Assembly (NCBI GenBank): GCA_937884755.1
Contig: CAKZYJ010000174.1
Coordinates: 1 to 43,331, forward strand
Length of the DNA: 43,331 bases
DNA from: an uncultured Flammeovirgaceae bacterium
GTDB lineage: Bacteria > Bacteroidota > Bacteroidia > Cytophagales > Cyclobacteriaceae
Direction: 5' to 3'
Below are positions 25,052-34,545 of this stretch, in pieces. The notes under the pieces were generated by a model. That model was not told the DNA's origin, searched no databases, and was given only the letters and a program-made list of their open reading frames with translations. Numbering within the stretch: the stretch's first letter is position 1; each line of letters opens with the position of its first letter. Made by a program: the position numbers and the translations under genes.

Positions 25052-27451
25052 ATGCCACGGTTATTTTTCGGATTCCTCTTCCAAGGCATCCTCTTTCCTA
25101 TTGTTGTTTATTGCCAATCCTCTTTCACTGTAAGTGGGTATATCCGTGACTCTTCCAGTGGTGAAGACCTAATTGGAGCTACCATCGCGATTGAAGAGCG
25201 CTCGGGAGTAGGCACTACCACCAATATATACGGGTTTTATTCCCTCACCCTAGCTGAGGGGGAATATAATCTGATCATATCCTACCTTGGCTACCAACCT
25301 AAGAAGGTACCATTGAATCTAACTTCTGATCAAACGCTGAGTCTAGAACTGGTTTCGCAGGACGTTCAGTTGCAGGAAGTAATAGTTTCGGCCGAGGCCC
25401 CCGACGCTAACGTGAAAGATGTAGCCATGAGTCGGGATAATCTGAAAATAGAGAAGGTTCAACGATTACCTGCTTTATTTGGCGAGGTTGATATTCTCAA
25501 AACTGTTCAGCTACTACCGGGCGTAATCAGTGCGGGCGAAGGAACCACAGGTCTATTTGTCCGAGGCGGATCAGCCGATCAAAACTTAGTATTACTAGAC
25601 GGGGCTACGGTCTATAATCCCTCTCACTTTCTGGGTTTCTTCTCAGTGTTCAATCCTGACGCCATTAAAAATATTGAAATCTATAAAGGGGGAATTCCCG
25701 CCCGGTACGGAAGCCGGCTATCGGCTATTCTGGACATACAGATGAAGGAGGGTAACAACAAGGACTTTCAAGTTTCGGGTGGGATTGGAAGTATCTCTAG
25801 TCGTCTCACGGTAGAGGGTCCTATTAAAAAGGATAAAGCTTCGTTTATTATTTCGGGGCGACGTACCTACGCCGACGTATTCTTGCGGGCTTTTGGAAAT
25901 GAAGATGTAAGAAACAATACCCTATTCTTTTACGATCTCAACGCCAAAGCCAATTATACTATCAATGAAAAGAACCGCATCTTTCTATCCGGTTACTTTG
26001 GATTAGATAGATTTGGCATTGAAGATCAGTTTGGGCTGGATTGGGGAAACGCTACTTCTACCCTACGCTGGAATCATCTGTTTTCTGATAAACTATTTTT
26101 CAATACTACGCTAGTCTACAGCAACTTTGATTACGGTTTCGATATTGATGCCGAAACGGCTGAGTTCACCTGGACTTCTCAATTGAAAGAATATAGTGCC
26201 AAGTTCGACGGAAATTTCTTTCCTTCCCCCAAGTCATCTATTGACTTTGGGTATCACTTCTCCCACTTTGTTTTCGAACCCGCTGAAATTATTCCGCGAG
26301 GTGAAGGCATCAACTTTACTCCCCTCATCCTAGAAAATAAGTTCGCTATGGAGCATGCCGTGTTCATCGGCAATAACCATCAAATTAGCCCCCGTATCTC
26401 CATGGAGTACGGACTTCGCTATTCCCTATTTCAACAGATTGGGCCGGGAACTGTATTTCAGTACGCTGAAGATGAACCCAGGTCCGACGAAACCATTGTT
26501 GGTGAAGAACAGTATGAGCGACTGGAAAACATTCAGACGTACCACGGAGCTGAACCTCGCTTCGGAATGCGATACCTGCTAGGAAGTGAAAAGTCGATAA
26601 AGTATTCCTATAATCGGATGCGGCAGTACGTACAGATTGCTTCTAATGCCACTGCGGGCTTACCCATTGACCGCTGGATTCCGGCCGATACCTACATTCC
26701 TCCGATGGTAGGCGATCAGTTAGCGCTGGGCTACTTTCAGAACCTCCGGCAGAATACTATTGAGGCCTCGGTTGAAGTCTACTACAAGTGGATGAACGAC
26801 ATCATCGACTTCCGGACCGGTACTGATATCTTACTCAACGATAATCTGGAAACCGAAATTGCCATTGGTCGGGGCTGTGCATACGGAGCAGAATTTCTAC
26901 TACGAAAAGATGTAGGCCGCACTACTGGATGGATTGCCTATACCCTTTCGCGTAGTCGCTTACAAGTTCCTGAAATTAATAATGGACGACCGTATAATGC
27001 CCGCTTTGATCGTACTCATGACATTGCATTGGTACTAACGCATCAGCTTAATCCGCGGCTGTCACTGTCAGGTAACTGGGTATATAGTACTGGTACCGCC
27101 GTATCTTTTCCGGCAGGGCGATATAACCTGAATGGTCTTTCGGTTCCGTACTACGACCCAGGGGAGCGCAATGCCTACCGTATGCCCGACTACCATCGTT
27201 TTGATGTTTCGGTCGTTTTGGATGGAAAGAAAAATGACGAAAGACGGTGGAAGAATAGCTGGAGTTTTTCCGTATATAACCTGTACGGGCGCAAAAACCC
27301 TTTTGTAATCACCTTTGAAGATGTGTATAACGATGATATAAGTTTTGATCCGGGAGATGATGAAGAGCCAATCACTTCCCAAGAACCCGGCTCCATTAAA
27401 ACTTATCTGTTCCGCTTTATCCCGTCTGTCACCTACAATTTTAAATTTTAA
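25052..27451 (+). CDS. TonB-dependent receptor with carboxypeptidase-regulatory-like domain
   Basis: A 799-residue outer-membrane beta-barrel receptor. It has a signal peptide (about 1-22, ending VVYCQ), a carboxypeptidase-regulatory-like domain (about 25-105, VSGYIRDSSSGEDLIGATI, YGFYSLTLAEGEY), a plug domain (about 120-235; GLFVRGGSADQNLVLLDGA and IEIYKGGIPARYGSRLSAIL) and a 22-strand-type barrel ending in YNFKF, an aromatic C-terminus suited to BAM insertion. It pairs with the DUF4249 lipoprotein 5 bases downstream, a common Bacteroidota arrangement. Whether it takes up a metal chelate, a peptide or something else cannot be told. It is not a typical SusC (no paired SusD gene). Confidence 0.93.
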   Translation: MPRLFFGFLFQGILFPIVVYCQSSFTVSGYIRDSSSGEDLIGATIAIEERSGVGTTTNIYGFYSLTLAEGEYNLIISYLGYQPKKVPLNLTSDQTLSLELVSQDVQLQEVIVSAEAPDANVKDVAMSRDNLKIEKVQRLPALFGEVDILKTVQLLPGVISAGEGTTGLFVRGGSADQNLVLLDGATVYNPSHFLGFFSVFNPDAIKNIEIYKGGIPARYGSRLSAILDIQMKEGNNKDFQVSGGIGSISSRLTVEGPIKKDKASFIISGRRTYADVFLRAFGNEDVRNNTLFFYDLNAKANYTINEKNRIFLSGYFGLDRFGIEDQFGLDWGNATSTLRWNHLFSDKLFFNTTLVYSNFDYGFDIDAETAEFTWTSQLKEYSAKFDGNFFPSPKSSIDFGYHFSHFVFEPAEIIPRGEGINFTPLILENKFAMEHAVFIGNNHQISPRISMEYGLRYSLFQQIGPGTVFQYAEDEPRSDETIVGEEQYERLENIQTYHGAEPRFGMRYLLGSEKSIKYSYNRMRQYVQIASNATAGLPIDRWIPADTYIPPMVGDQLALGYFQNLRQNTIEASVEVYYKWMNDIIDFRTGTDILLNDNLETEIAIGRGCAYGAEFLLRKDVGRTTGWIAYTLSRSRLQVPEINNGRPYNARFDRTHDIALVLTHQLNPRLSLSGNWVYSTGTAVSFPAGRYNLNGLSVPYYDPGERNAYRMPDYHRFDVSVVLDGKKNDERRWKNSWSFSVYNLYGRKNPFVITFEDVYNDDISFDPGDDEEPITSQEPGSIKTYLFRFIPSVTYNFKF

Positions 27452-27456
27452 GTAGC

Positions 27457-28305
27457 ATGCGTTACATCCCCGTACTAAGTATCGTTCTGTTACTCCTTTC
27501 GGTTGCCTGCCGCGAAGAAATTACGCTTGATTTGCCTAATGATGATCCCAGATTAGTGATTGAGGGATTTGTTACCTATTGGGAAGAATCTCTGGAGCAA
27601 AACGGTGCCCAGGTATCCTTAAGTACTACTGGTAATTATTATGATACCGACGTGAGTAATCCGGTGTCTTCTGCTACTGTAACCATTCGGGACGATAGCA
27701 CTCAGCAGCTTTACAATTTGGTGGAACTGGAAAATTCGCCTGGGCTTTATGTTAACAATGATATTCCTATTGACTCTGGAAGCGCTTACACTCTTTCGGT
27801 AGAATACAATAATGAAATTTTTGAAGGATCAGGTACGGTGTTACCGGTGGCCGAAGTAGATTCATTTACCTATCGCTACTTGGAGGACTTACTTTTTTTA
27901 GACGATGGTTATTATTTTTTCTTCAGCGGCCGAACCCCCAAAGAACGAGGTATCAATTATTATCGGTTTCTAATCTACGAAGATGACTCATTGTACAATT
28001 CCCGGGAAGATATTCTGGTTCAAAGCGACGAATTTCTGAACGAGCAGATTGACACTTTACAATTAGCCAATTATGCTTTCGAGTTGGGAGATAGTGTACG
28101 TATTGAAATGTACAGCCTCAATCCGGTCATATTTGATTATTATTCCCAGTTACAAGAGTTGCTCTTCAATGATGGCGGCCTGTTTAGTGGGCCTCCTCGC
28201 AACCCTACTACCAATCTCAGAAACATTACCAACCCAGACAATCCTCCCTTGGGCTTCTTTCAGGTTTCTTCAGCCCTATCGGGTGGCGCAGTAGTGGAAG
28301 AGTAA
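27457..28305 (+). CDS. DUF4249 domain-containing lipoprotein
   Basis: A 282-residue outer-membrane lipoprotein. The signal peptide ends in LLSVAC with the lipidated cysteine at residue 18. The mature part begins with REEITLDLPNDDPRLVIEG, as in DUF4249 proteins, and continues with beta-rich sequence (SATVTIRDDSTQQLYNL, SAYTLSVEYNNEIFEG). It starts 5 bases after the TonB receptor stop, so the two are cotranscribed. DUF4249 proteins are thought to assist their receptor at the cell surface; the molecular role is not established. Confidence 0.9.
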   Translation: MRYIPVLSIVLLLLSVACREEITLDLPNDDPRLVIEGFVTYWEESLEQNGAQVSLSTTGNYYDTDVSNPVSSATVTIRDDSTQQLYNLVELENSPGLYVNNDIPIDSGSAYTLSVEYNNEIFEGSGTVLPVAEVDSFTYRYLEDLLFLDDGYYFFFSGRTPKERGINYYRFLIYEDDSLYNSREDILVQSDEFLNEQIDTLQLANYAFELGDSVRIEMYSLNPVIFDYYSQLQELLFNDGGLFSGPPRNPTTNLRNITNPDNPPLGFFQVSSALSGGAVVEE

Positions 28306-28346
28306 AGTAGCAGATAAATAGGTATATTTCGGCAAAGCTTACTACC

Positions 28347-30260
28347 ATGTCTGCCCACGCCATTCTTCAGCAATACTGGGGCTATTCAGCCTTCCGCCCC
28401 CTGCAAGAAGACATTATCGATGCGGTACTCGCGCATCATGATACGCTGGCCCTGTTGCCCACTGGTGGTGGAAAGAGTATCTGCTTTCAGGTACCGGCTT
28501 TAATGCGCGAAGGGGTCTGCATTGTTATCTCCCCATTAATTGCTCTGATGAAAGATCAAGTTGAGCAGTTAAAAAAACGGGGCATACCTGCCGTTGCCAT
28601 CTATTCGGGAATGAGTGCCCGGGAGATTGATTTCCATCTGGATAACTGCGTCTACGGCAATGTGAAGTTTCTGTACGTTTCGCCCGAGCGGCTGAAAACC
28701 GAATTGTTCCTGGAGCGAGCCCGAAGGATGATGATCGGGCTACTCGCCGTAGATGAAGCTCACTGTATCTCGCAATGGGGCTATGATTTCCGCCCACCTT
28801 ACCTGCAAATCTCCGATTTCAGGGCTGAGATTCCAGATGTGAATGTAGTCGCCCTCACCGCTACAGCTACTGCAGTAGTAAAGCAGGATATTCAGGATAA
28901 GCTAAATTTCCGCCGCTCCCGCGTATTTCAGAAGAGCTTTGCCCGGGCTAACCTTTCCTATTCCGCCTTTTACGAAGAAGACAAAGACCGACGGTTGCTA
29001 AAAACGTTGGAAGGAGTACCGGGCACAGCGGTAGTATACGTCCGAAGTCGTAAACGCACTCGCCTTATCGCTAAAAAACTGCAGGCCAAAGGTATTTCAG
29101 CTGATTATTACCATGCTGGTTTAACCACTGAGGAACGAGCTGCCCGACAGGATGCCTGGATTCAGGATAAAACCAGGGTGATTGTAGCCACCAATGCCTT
29201 CGGGATGGGTATTGACAAGCCCAATGTCCGGTTAGTAGTGCACGTTGACTTGCCCGACACCCTAGAAGCCTACTATCAAGAAGCGGGGCGAGCGGGACGC
29301 GATGAGAAAAAGGCTTACGCCGTAGTCCTTTACGACCAAAATGATCTGGACACTCTGGAAAAACGAATTGAAATCTCATTTCCCTCTGCTGAATTCATTC
29401 GCGGGGTTTACCAGAATATTGCCAATTATTTGAAAGTGGCGGTAGGCAGCAGCTATTTATCCAGCTACAATTTTGATCTGACCGACTTTTCGGATACCTA
29501 TCAACTCAATCCAATCTCAGTGTATCACGCAATAAAACGGTTGGCTGAAGAAGGACTACTGCAATTGAATGAAAATTTCTTTCAGGCTTCCACAGTTCAC
29601 ATTAAGGTTGAATACCAGGAGTTGTATAAATTCAAAATTGCTAACGCAGCTTTAGACCCGCTCTTAAGCAATTTACTTCGGGTATACGGCGGTGAACTCT
29701 ACGTCAATTTCGTCACGATTTCCGAGTCGCAGCTAGCCCAATTGCTGCAAACCTCGGTAAATGACGTCATTAAAAAGCTCAAGAATTTGCACGAGCGGGA
29801 GATTGTAACCTATCAGCCTCGCAAGGATCGGCCTCAACTGGTATTCATGACTCCCCGCCACAATGCGCAACAACTGCCGCTCACCGAGAAGAAGTTAAAG
29901 GAAAAGAAGCAGCAGTATGCCGAAAAGGTGCAAGCCGTTATCCATTACGTGGCCCACCCGGTACGATGCCGTACCCAACTTTTACTGGCGTATTTCGGCG
30001 AGAACTACCCGGTTGACTGTGAAGTGTGTGATCACTGTCTGCGACGAAAGAAACAGAAGCGAAAAAAACTACCAGTTTCTGACGAAATAGAACTTAGACA
30101 GCAGATTACGAAATATTTAGGAAAGAATCCTACCCCGCCGGATGTCTTATTTCAGAAACTGGCAGGGCAGGAAGAAGGGTTAGTGTTGAGTGTAGTAAAA
30201 GAGATGCTAGATCAGGGAGACTTATACTATAACCAGCAGGGATGCCTGGCAGTAAGCTAA
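28347..30260 (+). CDS. recQ: RecQ family ATP-dependent DNA helicase (short form)
   Basis: A 637-residue superfamily 2 3'-5' DNA helicase acting in recombination and repair. Helicase core: Walker A TGGGKS (39-44), DEAH (136-139) followed by CISQWGYDFRPPY, TATAT (about 171-175), NAFGMGIDKPNVR and motif VI QEAGRAGRDE (311-320). Instead of the usual zinc-binding domain directly after the core, a winged-helix-like segment (about 345-500) comes first, and four cysteines (541, 558, 561, 564 in CEVCDHC) occur near the C-terminus. No HRDC domain is seen. This matches a short Bacteroidota-type RecQ rather than the E. coli layout. TATATTTCG, a variant -7 box, lies shortly before the start. It follows the DUF4249 gene by 41 bases. 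Confidence 0.92.
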   Translation: MSAHAILQQYWGYSAFRPLQEDIIDAVLAHHDTLALLPTGGGKSICFQVPALMREGVCIVISPLIALMKDQVEQLKKRGIPAVAIYSGMSAREIDFHLDNCVYGNVKFLYVSPERLKTELFLERARRMMIGLLAVDEAHCISQWGYDFRPPYLQISDFRAEIPDVNVVALTATATAVVKQDIQDKLNFRRSRVFQKSFARANLSYSAFYEEDKDRRLLKTLEGVPGTAVVYVRSRKRTRLIAKKLQAKGISADYYHAGLTTEERAARQDAWIQDKTRVIVATNAFGMGIDKPNVRLVVHVDLPDTLEAYYQEAGRAGRDEKKAYAVVLYDQNDLDTLEKRIEISFPSAEFIRGVYQNIANYLKVAVGSSYLSSYNFDLTDFSDTYQLNPISVYHAIKRLAEEGLLQLNENFFQASTVHIKVEYQELYKFKIANAALDPLLSNLLRVYGGELYVNFVTISESQLAQLLQTSVNDVIKKLKNLHEREIVTYQPRKDRPQLVFMTPRHNAQQLPLTEKKLKEKKQQYAEKVQAVIHYVAHPVRCRTQLLLAYFGENYPVDCEVCDHCLRRKKQKRKKLPVSDEIELRQQITKYLGKNPTPPDVLFQKLAGQEEGLVLSVVKEMLDQGDLYYNQQGCLAVS

Positions 30261-30299
30261 ATCGTATAGCTCCTAACAACTCCCCAGCCGGTTATATCA

Positions 30300-30554
30300 T
30301 CAACAAACAAAAGCGTCCTGAATGTCGATTAGGTCTAAGTAAGGCTTTAAACACTTAGTTGTGGTAAAAGGAATAATATTAGAGACTTTGCTCTTACGGG
30401 TGTCAAACCAGATTTCAGCGTAGAAGCGGCCGGTGTAGTACAAGAATACTTTTCGTCCGGCGAAGTAGCGACTGCATAATAACTGACCGTTACCTAAAAC
30501 ATACTGAGTTCTTTCTTCAAGCGACAACTTATGAAAGGAATACAAATTATCCAT
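30300..30554 (-). CDS. Small conserved-type hypothetical protein, 84 residues
   Basis: A short protein with LSLEERTQYVLGNGQLLCSR, FLYYTGRFYAEIWFDT and KPYLDLIDIQDAF. I recall similar ~80-residue proteins in many Cytophagales, where the pattern of an N-terminal helix and a central beta-hairpin with YxGxFYAEIW is kept. No function is known. It has no signal peptide or membrane segment. It stands alone, convergent with recQ, with an AT-rich region upstream. Confidence 0.7.
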   Translation of the reverse strand: MDNLYSFHKLSLEERTQYVLGNGQLLCSRYFAGRKVFLYYTGRFYAEIWFDTRKSKVSNIIPFTTTKCLKPYLDLIDIQDAFVC

Positions 30555-30789
30555 AGCTGGTAGATTATTTAACTATTTCTATGCAAAATAGTACTTATGT
30601 ATTATTTATCCAAATTTTTGTACATTTTTAATTCAATATCAGTAAATTTCTTCGATTATCAAATATTTATTTCTTAAAAAAGGCTGATTATTTAGCTGGT
30701 ATAAAGGTTTTACTCTTGTGAGCAAACTTTTTAGGTATAACGAAGAAAATTGAGCTTCCTTTTATAGTGAATGTAAGGAATTGGCCCTT
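30555..30789. other. AT-rich intergenic region without recognised genes
   Basis: These 235 bases lie upstream of the 84-residue gene and downstream of the symporter stop. They are distinctly AT-rich. TAGCTGGTA occurs at both ends, and no open frame, hairpin terminator or exact -7 box was found. It probably holds the promoter of the small gene. Confidence 0.5.
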
Positions 30790-32262
30790 TTAAGATAAGT
30801 GTTCCCGAATGCTTACGATGTAACCTATCAGCATGGAAAGAATGAAAGAAGGAAGCAATTCAGCCGTGTTCGCGAAGTAGGGTCCTACTACTTCCCATTG
30901 CGTAGCTACAAACTTAAAGAAAGGCACGCTAATAAATCCGGTCACCATAGAAGCCAGAGCACCTTGTTCGGTATATTTTTTCCAGAAGAGAGATAGTATC
31001 ATCATAGGACAAAAAGTAGCGGCAATACCCGACCAGCCAAAAATCACAAACCAGAATATGGTTCGAGTTGGTGAAAGCAGCGCCACCACCAACGCCACGC
31101 CCAGGGCCACTATGGATAATACTAAGGTGGTTTTTTTGGAAAAAGAGGCTATCTGCTGATCGGAAAGTTCAGGATGATATACTTTCTGATAAAGATCCCT
31201 ACTCACGGCACTGGATGCCAGCACTAGTAATGAATCAATCGTGGACATAATCGCTGAAAGTACCGCTGCGATGTAGAATCCGCTCAGGATAGTGGGCAGC
31301 AACTGATTCGCGGAGTAAATCAACACCTCCTGCCCCCCATTCCCTAAAACCTCAGTGGGGTCTTGACCAGTATCAGTAAAGAGGTAGCGGCCTAGAATGC
31401 CTAAAGTCACTGCTGAGAAGTTCATAATAAAGGTAAGTGAAACCGAAACCCACTTTCCTTTATCTATCTCAGCATCACTTTTTATGGACATATAGCGAAC
31501 AAATAATTGGGGGGAACCCAGGTAGCCCAGCCCAATCATGACAAAACCGACGATCTTAGCCAGATTCAAAGCAGTAAACCCACCTGGTCCCCACCAGCTT
31601 AGCAAATCTGGATCGATGTTTCTGATCTCATCAACCAGATTGGCTGGGGTGTTAGTTAGCATAATCAATGGTAGGGCAACCAGGCCTAGTACCATGAGCG
31701 ATCCCTGGAAGACATCCGACCAGGCAACCGCCACAAATCCACCAAAAGACATGTATAGCACCACAATCATAAATCCGACCACGGCCCCGGTGTAGTAGTT
31801 CCAGCCCAAAAATGACTCAAAGGCTGTTCCTGTAGCATCAATCTGAGCACTCACATAAATGGTGACAAAGAAAGAAAGAGCGAATGCTGCCACTAACCTT
31901 AAGCGGTGGGAAGTAGCCTGAAAGCGGCTTTCTAAGTAGTCAGGAATGGTAATGGAGTCGAAACGGTCGGTAAGCCGTTTGAAGGGTTTTCCCATGACGA
32001 ACCAAGAAATAACTACCCCAGCCACCGTACCCAATACTACCCAATAAGCGAATACGCCCCAGATAGCACCCATGCCGGTTAAGCCCAGTAAGGCCCAGGC
32101 CGAAGAACCGGTGGCTCGGGATGAAAAAGCTACTACCCAGTAGCCCAGCCTTTTCCCTCCTACGTAGTAGTCCTTAATATCTTTTACCTGGCCAGCCGCC
32201 ACTACTCCAATCAGCAATAGTACCCCCAGATAGAGTGCCAGAGCTAGATAGTTGACCAACAC
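30790..32262 (-). CDS. Sodium:solute symporter, PutP-like
   Basis: A 490-residue inner-membrane transporter of the SSS family, with about 13 membrane segments. DYYVGGKRLGYWVVAFSSRA near the N-terminus and GFVAVAWSDVFQGSLMVLG in the middle are close to the Na+/proline symporter PutP. The start is a GTG one base after the stop of the serine hydrolase gene (TAG-C-GTG), so its translation probably depends on the upstream gene. Proline or another small amino acid is the likely substrate, by family. Confidence 0.92.
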   Translation of the reverse strand: MLVNYLALALYLGVLLLIGVVAAGQVKDIKDYYVGGKRLGYWVVAFSSRATGSSAWALLGLTGMGAIWGVFAYWVVLGTVAGVVISWFVMGKPFKRLTDRFDSITIPDYLESRFQATSHRLRLVAAFALSFFVTIYVSAQIDATGTAFESFLGWNYYTGAVVGFMIVVLYMSFGGFVAVAWSDVFQGSLMVLGLVALPLIMLTNTPANLVDEIRNIDPDLLSWWGPGGFTALNLAKIVGFVMIGLGYLGSPQLFVRYMSIKSDAEIDKGKWVSVSLTFIMNFSAVTLGILGRYLFTDTGQDPTEVLGNGGQEVLIYSANQLLPTILSGFYIAAVLSAIMSTIDSLLVLASSAVSRDLYQKVYHPELSDQQIASFSKKTTLVLSIVALGVALVVALLSPTRTIFWFVIFGWSGIAATFCPMMILSLFWKKYTEQGALASMVTGFISVPFFKFVATQWEVVGPYFANTAELLPSFILSMLIGYIVSIREHLS

Positions 32263-32263
32263 G

Positions 32264-33874
32264 CTACAAAAGAGTTTTTAAAGCTTTCTGAGCAGTTTGG
32301 TAAGCGGCCTGCTCTTCCTCCGTACGATTGGGGTTAATACTGATCGCCTTCTGGTAATGCTGTACCGCATTCTCTTTCTGACCGAGTTGCTGATGGATGG
32401 CGGCCAATTCCGAGAAGCTTTCCCAGTGGGGGTTTACTTGGCTATTCAGTTCAGCAATCGCCAATGCGCTTTCGGTGTTTCCTTCCTTGTTCAGTTTCTT
32501 GGTTAGTGCACTCAGCTTTTTTCGGGTATCCGAATAATCATAGGGAAAGCTCTCAATTAATTGATTGTACTGCGCGATGGCCGCGGAAGCTCCACCCTGT
32601 ACCCAAGCGGAATATATAGCTTTTTCCAAATCTCTTTCAGAAATAGTTGGGGCAAGAACCGGTTGAGTCCTTTTGGCCTGAGTAGAGTTAGATGAAGCGG
32701 GTTTGCTTCTTTTGGCTTTTGTGGTCGAGGAAGGTTTGGCTGAGGCTAGCGTTGATTCTTCCAGTACTTGTATCACTTCCAGGCTAATCTGGTTCATACG
32801 AGCAGTGCTTACTTCTCCGGTATTGCTAAGAATAATTACTACATATTGTTCATCGGGAAACCGAGCATAAAAGCCGCTGAAGCCCCGGATGTGTCCACTA
32901 TGGAAAACCATATTGAGATTCTTCTTTGCAACCATCGGTATCTTAGCAATGCCAACCCCAAAGCCATAGCGGTTCTCGTAGGGAGGAATCCACTGTTGGT
33001 TTACGTCAGTATAGGGGCGCATCATCAATTCTCGTGAGTTATCGGAAAGCACTGAATTATTGTACAACGCCTGATCCCAGCGGAAAAGATCAGCCACGGT
33101 CCCGTAGAGATTCCCCGCTCCCTGCAAATTGGGCATGTACATGCTGTACACATTCTGGTAGCCAGCCGAAGTCTTGTTGTAGGCGTAGGCCCGTCGGGGC
33201 AAAACTTCTTCCCGATCATCAACACCCGTATGCTTCAGTCCCAACGGTCGGGCGATTCTTTTATTGAACACTTCTTCAAAGGGCTGACCGGTCACTTCCT
33301 CAATAATAAAGCTTAGTATAAGATATCCGCTATTGTTATACTGATAGCGAGAACCGGGTTCAAACTCCAGATCGCCACTAGCAAACTTCTGAATCAAATC
33401 GCGAGAATCGTAACGGCGGTACAGTGAGTCCGACCAGACAAAGGGCAGGCTGGTATAATTTGGAATACCAGACTGGTGGGTAAGTAACTGATGAAGAGTT
33501 ACTCGCTGCCCAACATCTTGGCGGTATTCGGGAAAGTAGTCCGAAATGGTTTTGCTCAAATCCAGTTTACCCTCCTCCACTAGCTGAAGTACTAGCGCCG
33601 CTGTAAACTGCTTGCTGATAGATGCCAGGTTAAATTTAGTATCAACTGTATTTGGGATATCCCATTCGCGGTTGGCCAATCCAAAAGCTTGTTGATACAA
33701 AATATTTCCCTGATGCCCTACCAACACAGCCCCCTGAAAATCATCCTGCTGGGAAAATTCCTGAAAAACCTGGTCGATCTGCTTTTCCAAGGATGCGGAG
33801 GATTGGCTAAATACTACCTGAGCGCATTGTAGCAGAGCCGCTATGAATAACGTATATCGAAAGAGTGCTATCAT
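32264..33874 (-). CDS. Serine hydrolase (beta-lactamase class C/PBP-like) with C-terminal TPR region
   Basis: A 536-residue exported protein. After the signal peptide (ending VVFSQ, about residue 24) comes a class C beta-lactamase-like domain: S85-I-S-K88 is the SxxK catalytic motif, Y179-N-N the YxN motif, and HSGHIRGF carries the HxG motif. A basic Ser/Lys-rich linker (about 415-445) leads to TPR-type helices (about 455-536). Relatives are D-aminopeptidases, esterases or D,D-peptidases; the reaction here is unknown. ATG 33874 is chosen because it begins the signal peptide and has a -7 box just upstream; the open frame extends 32 codons further. The symporter gene follows after one base. Confidence 0.88.
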   Translation of the reverse strand: MIALFRYTLFIAALLQCAQVVFSQSSASLEKQIDQVFQEFSQQDDFQGAVLVGHQGNILYQQAFGLANREWDIPNTVDTKFNLASISKQFTAALVLQLVEEGKLDLSKTISDYFPEYRQDVGQRVTLHQLLTHQSGIPNYTSLPFVWSDSLYRRYDSRDLIQKFASGDLEFEPGSRYQYNNSGYLILSFIIEEVTGQPFEEVFNKRIARPLGLKHTGVDDREEVLPRRAYAYNKTSAGYQNVYSMYMPNLQGAGNLYGTVADLFRWDQALYNNSVLSDNSRELMMRPYTDVNQQWIPPYENRYGFGVGIAKIPMVAKKNLNMVFHSGHIRGFSGFYARFPDEQYVVIILSNTGEVSTARMNQISLEVIQVLEESTLASAKPSSTTKAKRSKPASSNSTQAKRTQPVLAPTISERDLEKAIYSAWVQGGASAAIAQYNQLIESFPYDYSDTRKKLSALTKKLNKEGNTESALAIAELNSQVNPHWESFSELAAIHQQLGQKENAVQHYQKAISINPNRTEEEQAAYQTAQKALKTLL

Positions 33875-33891
33875 AGTGATTGAGGAAAAGC

Positions 33892-33899
33892 CAAAATTA
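33892..33899 (-). promoter_or_regulatory. Candidate -7 box for the serine hydrolase-symporter operon
   Basis: The minus strand reads TAATTTTG, an exact TAnnTTTG match identical to that of ahcY, 17 bases upstream of the ATG at 33874. It supports the shorter start for the serine hydrolase. Confidence 0.45.
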
Positions 33900-33956
33900 A
33901 CAAACTTTAGATATTTGCGTAACGGTAATCGAACACATTCAATATAACTTTTTCTC

Positions 33957-34511
33957 ATGGCCTCATTCACCTCTCATCTTTCCGATTCGCAGATTCAGTG
34001 GATTATGCAGCAGCCCATGTACTTTGTGGCTACAGCTCCCCTACAAGCCAACGGACATATTAACCTTTCCCCCAAAGGATTAGATAGCTTACGTGTTATT
34101 GATAACCAGACAGTGGCCTATCTGGATATTACCGGAAGTGGAAACGAAACATCAGCCCACATCAACGAAAACAGACGAATTACCTTTATGTGGTGCTCAT
34201 TTGGCGAGAAGCCTAAGATATTCCGTACCTACGGACGAGGCGAAGTGGTGCTACCTAGTACCGAACGCTGGCAGGAGTTGATCCTTCACTTTAAGGAGTT
34301 GCCCGGAGCGCGTCAGATTATTGTAAATCATATTTACCAAACCCAAACCTCCTGCGGTTTTGGGGTTCCGGTGATGGAGTTTAAAGAAAACCGCAGCACC
34401 CTCACCGATTGGGCCAGTACCAAGGGAGAGGACGGGGTTAGAGAGTATCAGCAGAAAAAGAATGTACAAAGTCTGGATGGGTTACCCACCCCCTTAAGTG
34501 AAATTGTATAA
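33957..34511 (+). CDS. Pyridoxamine 5'-phosphate oxidase family protein (PPOX class)
   Basis: A 184-residue split-barrel flavin-binding-type protein. MYFVATAPLQANGHINLSPKG near the N-terminus and RRITFMWCSFGEKPKIFRTYG in the middle are characteristic of the PPOX class that includes pyridoxamine phosphate oxidase and F420/FMN enzymes. The substrate is not known. It diverges from the serine hydrolase gene and converges on the response regulator gene. Confidence 0.88.
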   Translation: MASFTSHLSDSQIQWIMQQPMYFVATAPLQANGHINLSPKGLDSLRVIDNQTVAYLDITGSGNETSAHINENRRITFMWCSFGEKPKIFRTYGRGEVVLPSTERWQELILHFKELPGARQIIVNHIYQTQTSCGFGVPVMEFKENRSTLTDWASTKGEDGVREYQQKKNVQSLDGLPTPLSEIV

Positions 34512-34514
34512 CCC

Positions 34515-34545
34515 GCTAGTAGTTCTTTACTGGGCCACTACTAGC
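34515..34545. terminator. Inverted repeat between convergent PPOX and response regulator genes
   Basis: GCTAGTAGT (34515-34523) pairs perfectly with ACTACTAGC (34537-34545) around a 13-base loop. It covers the stop codon of the response regulator gene. No T-tract follows, so it is only a weak candidate two-way terminator. Confidence 0.35.
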
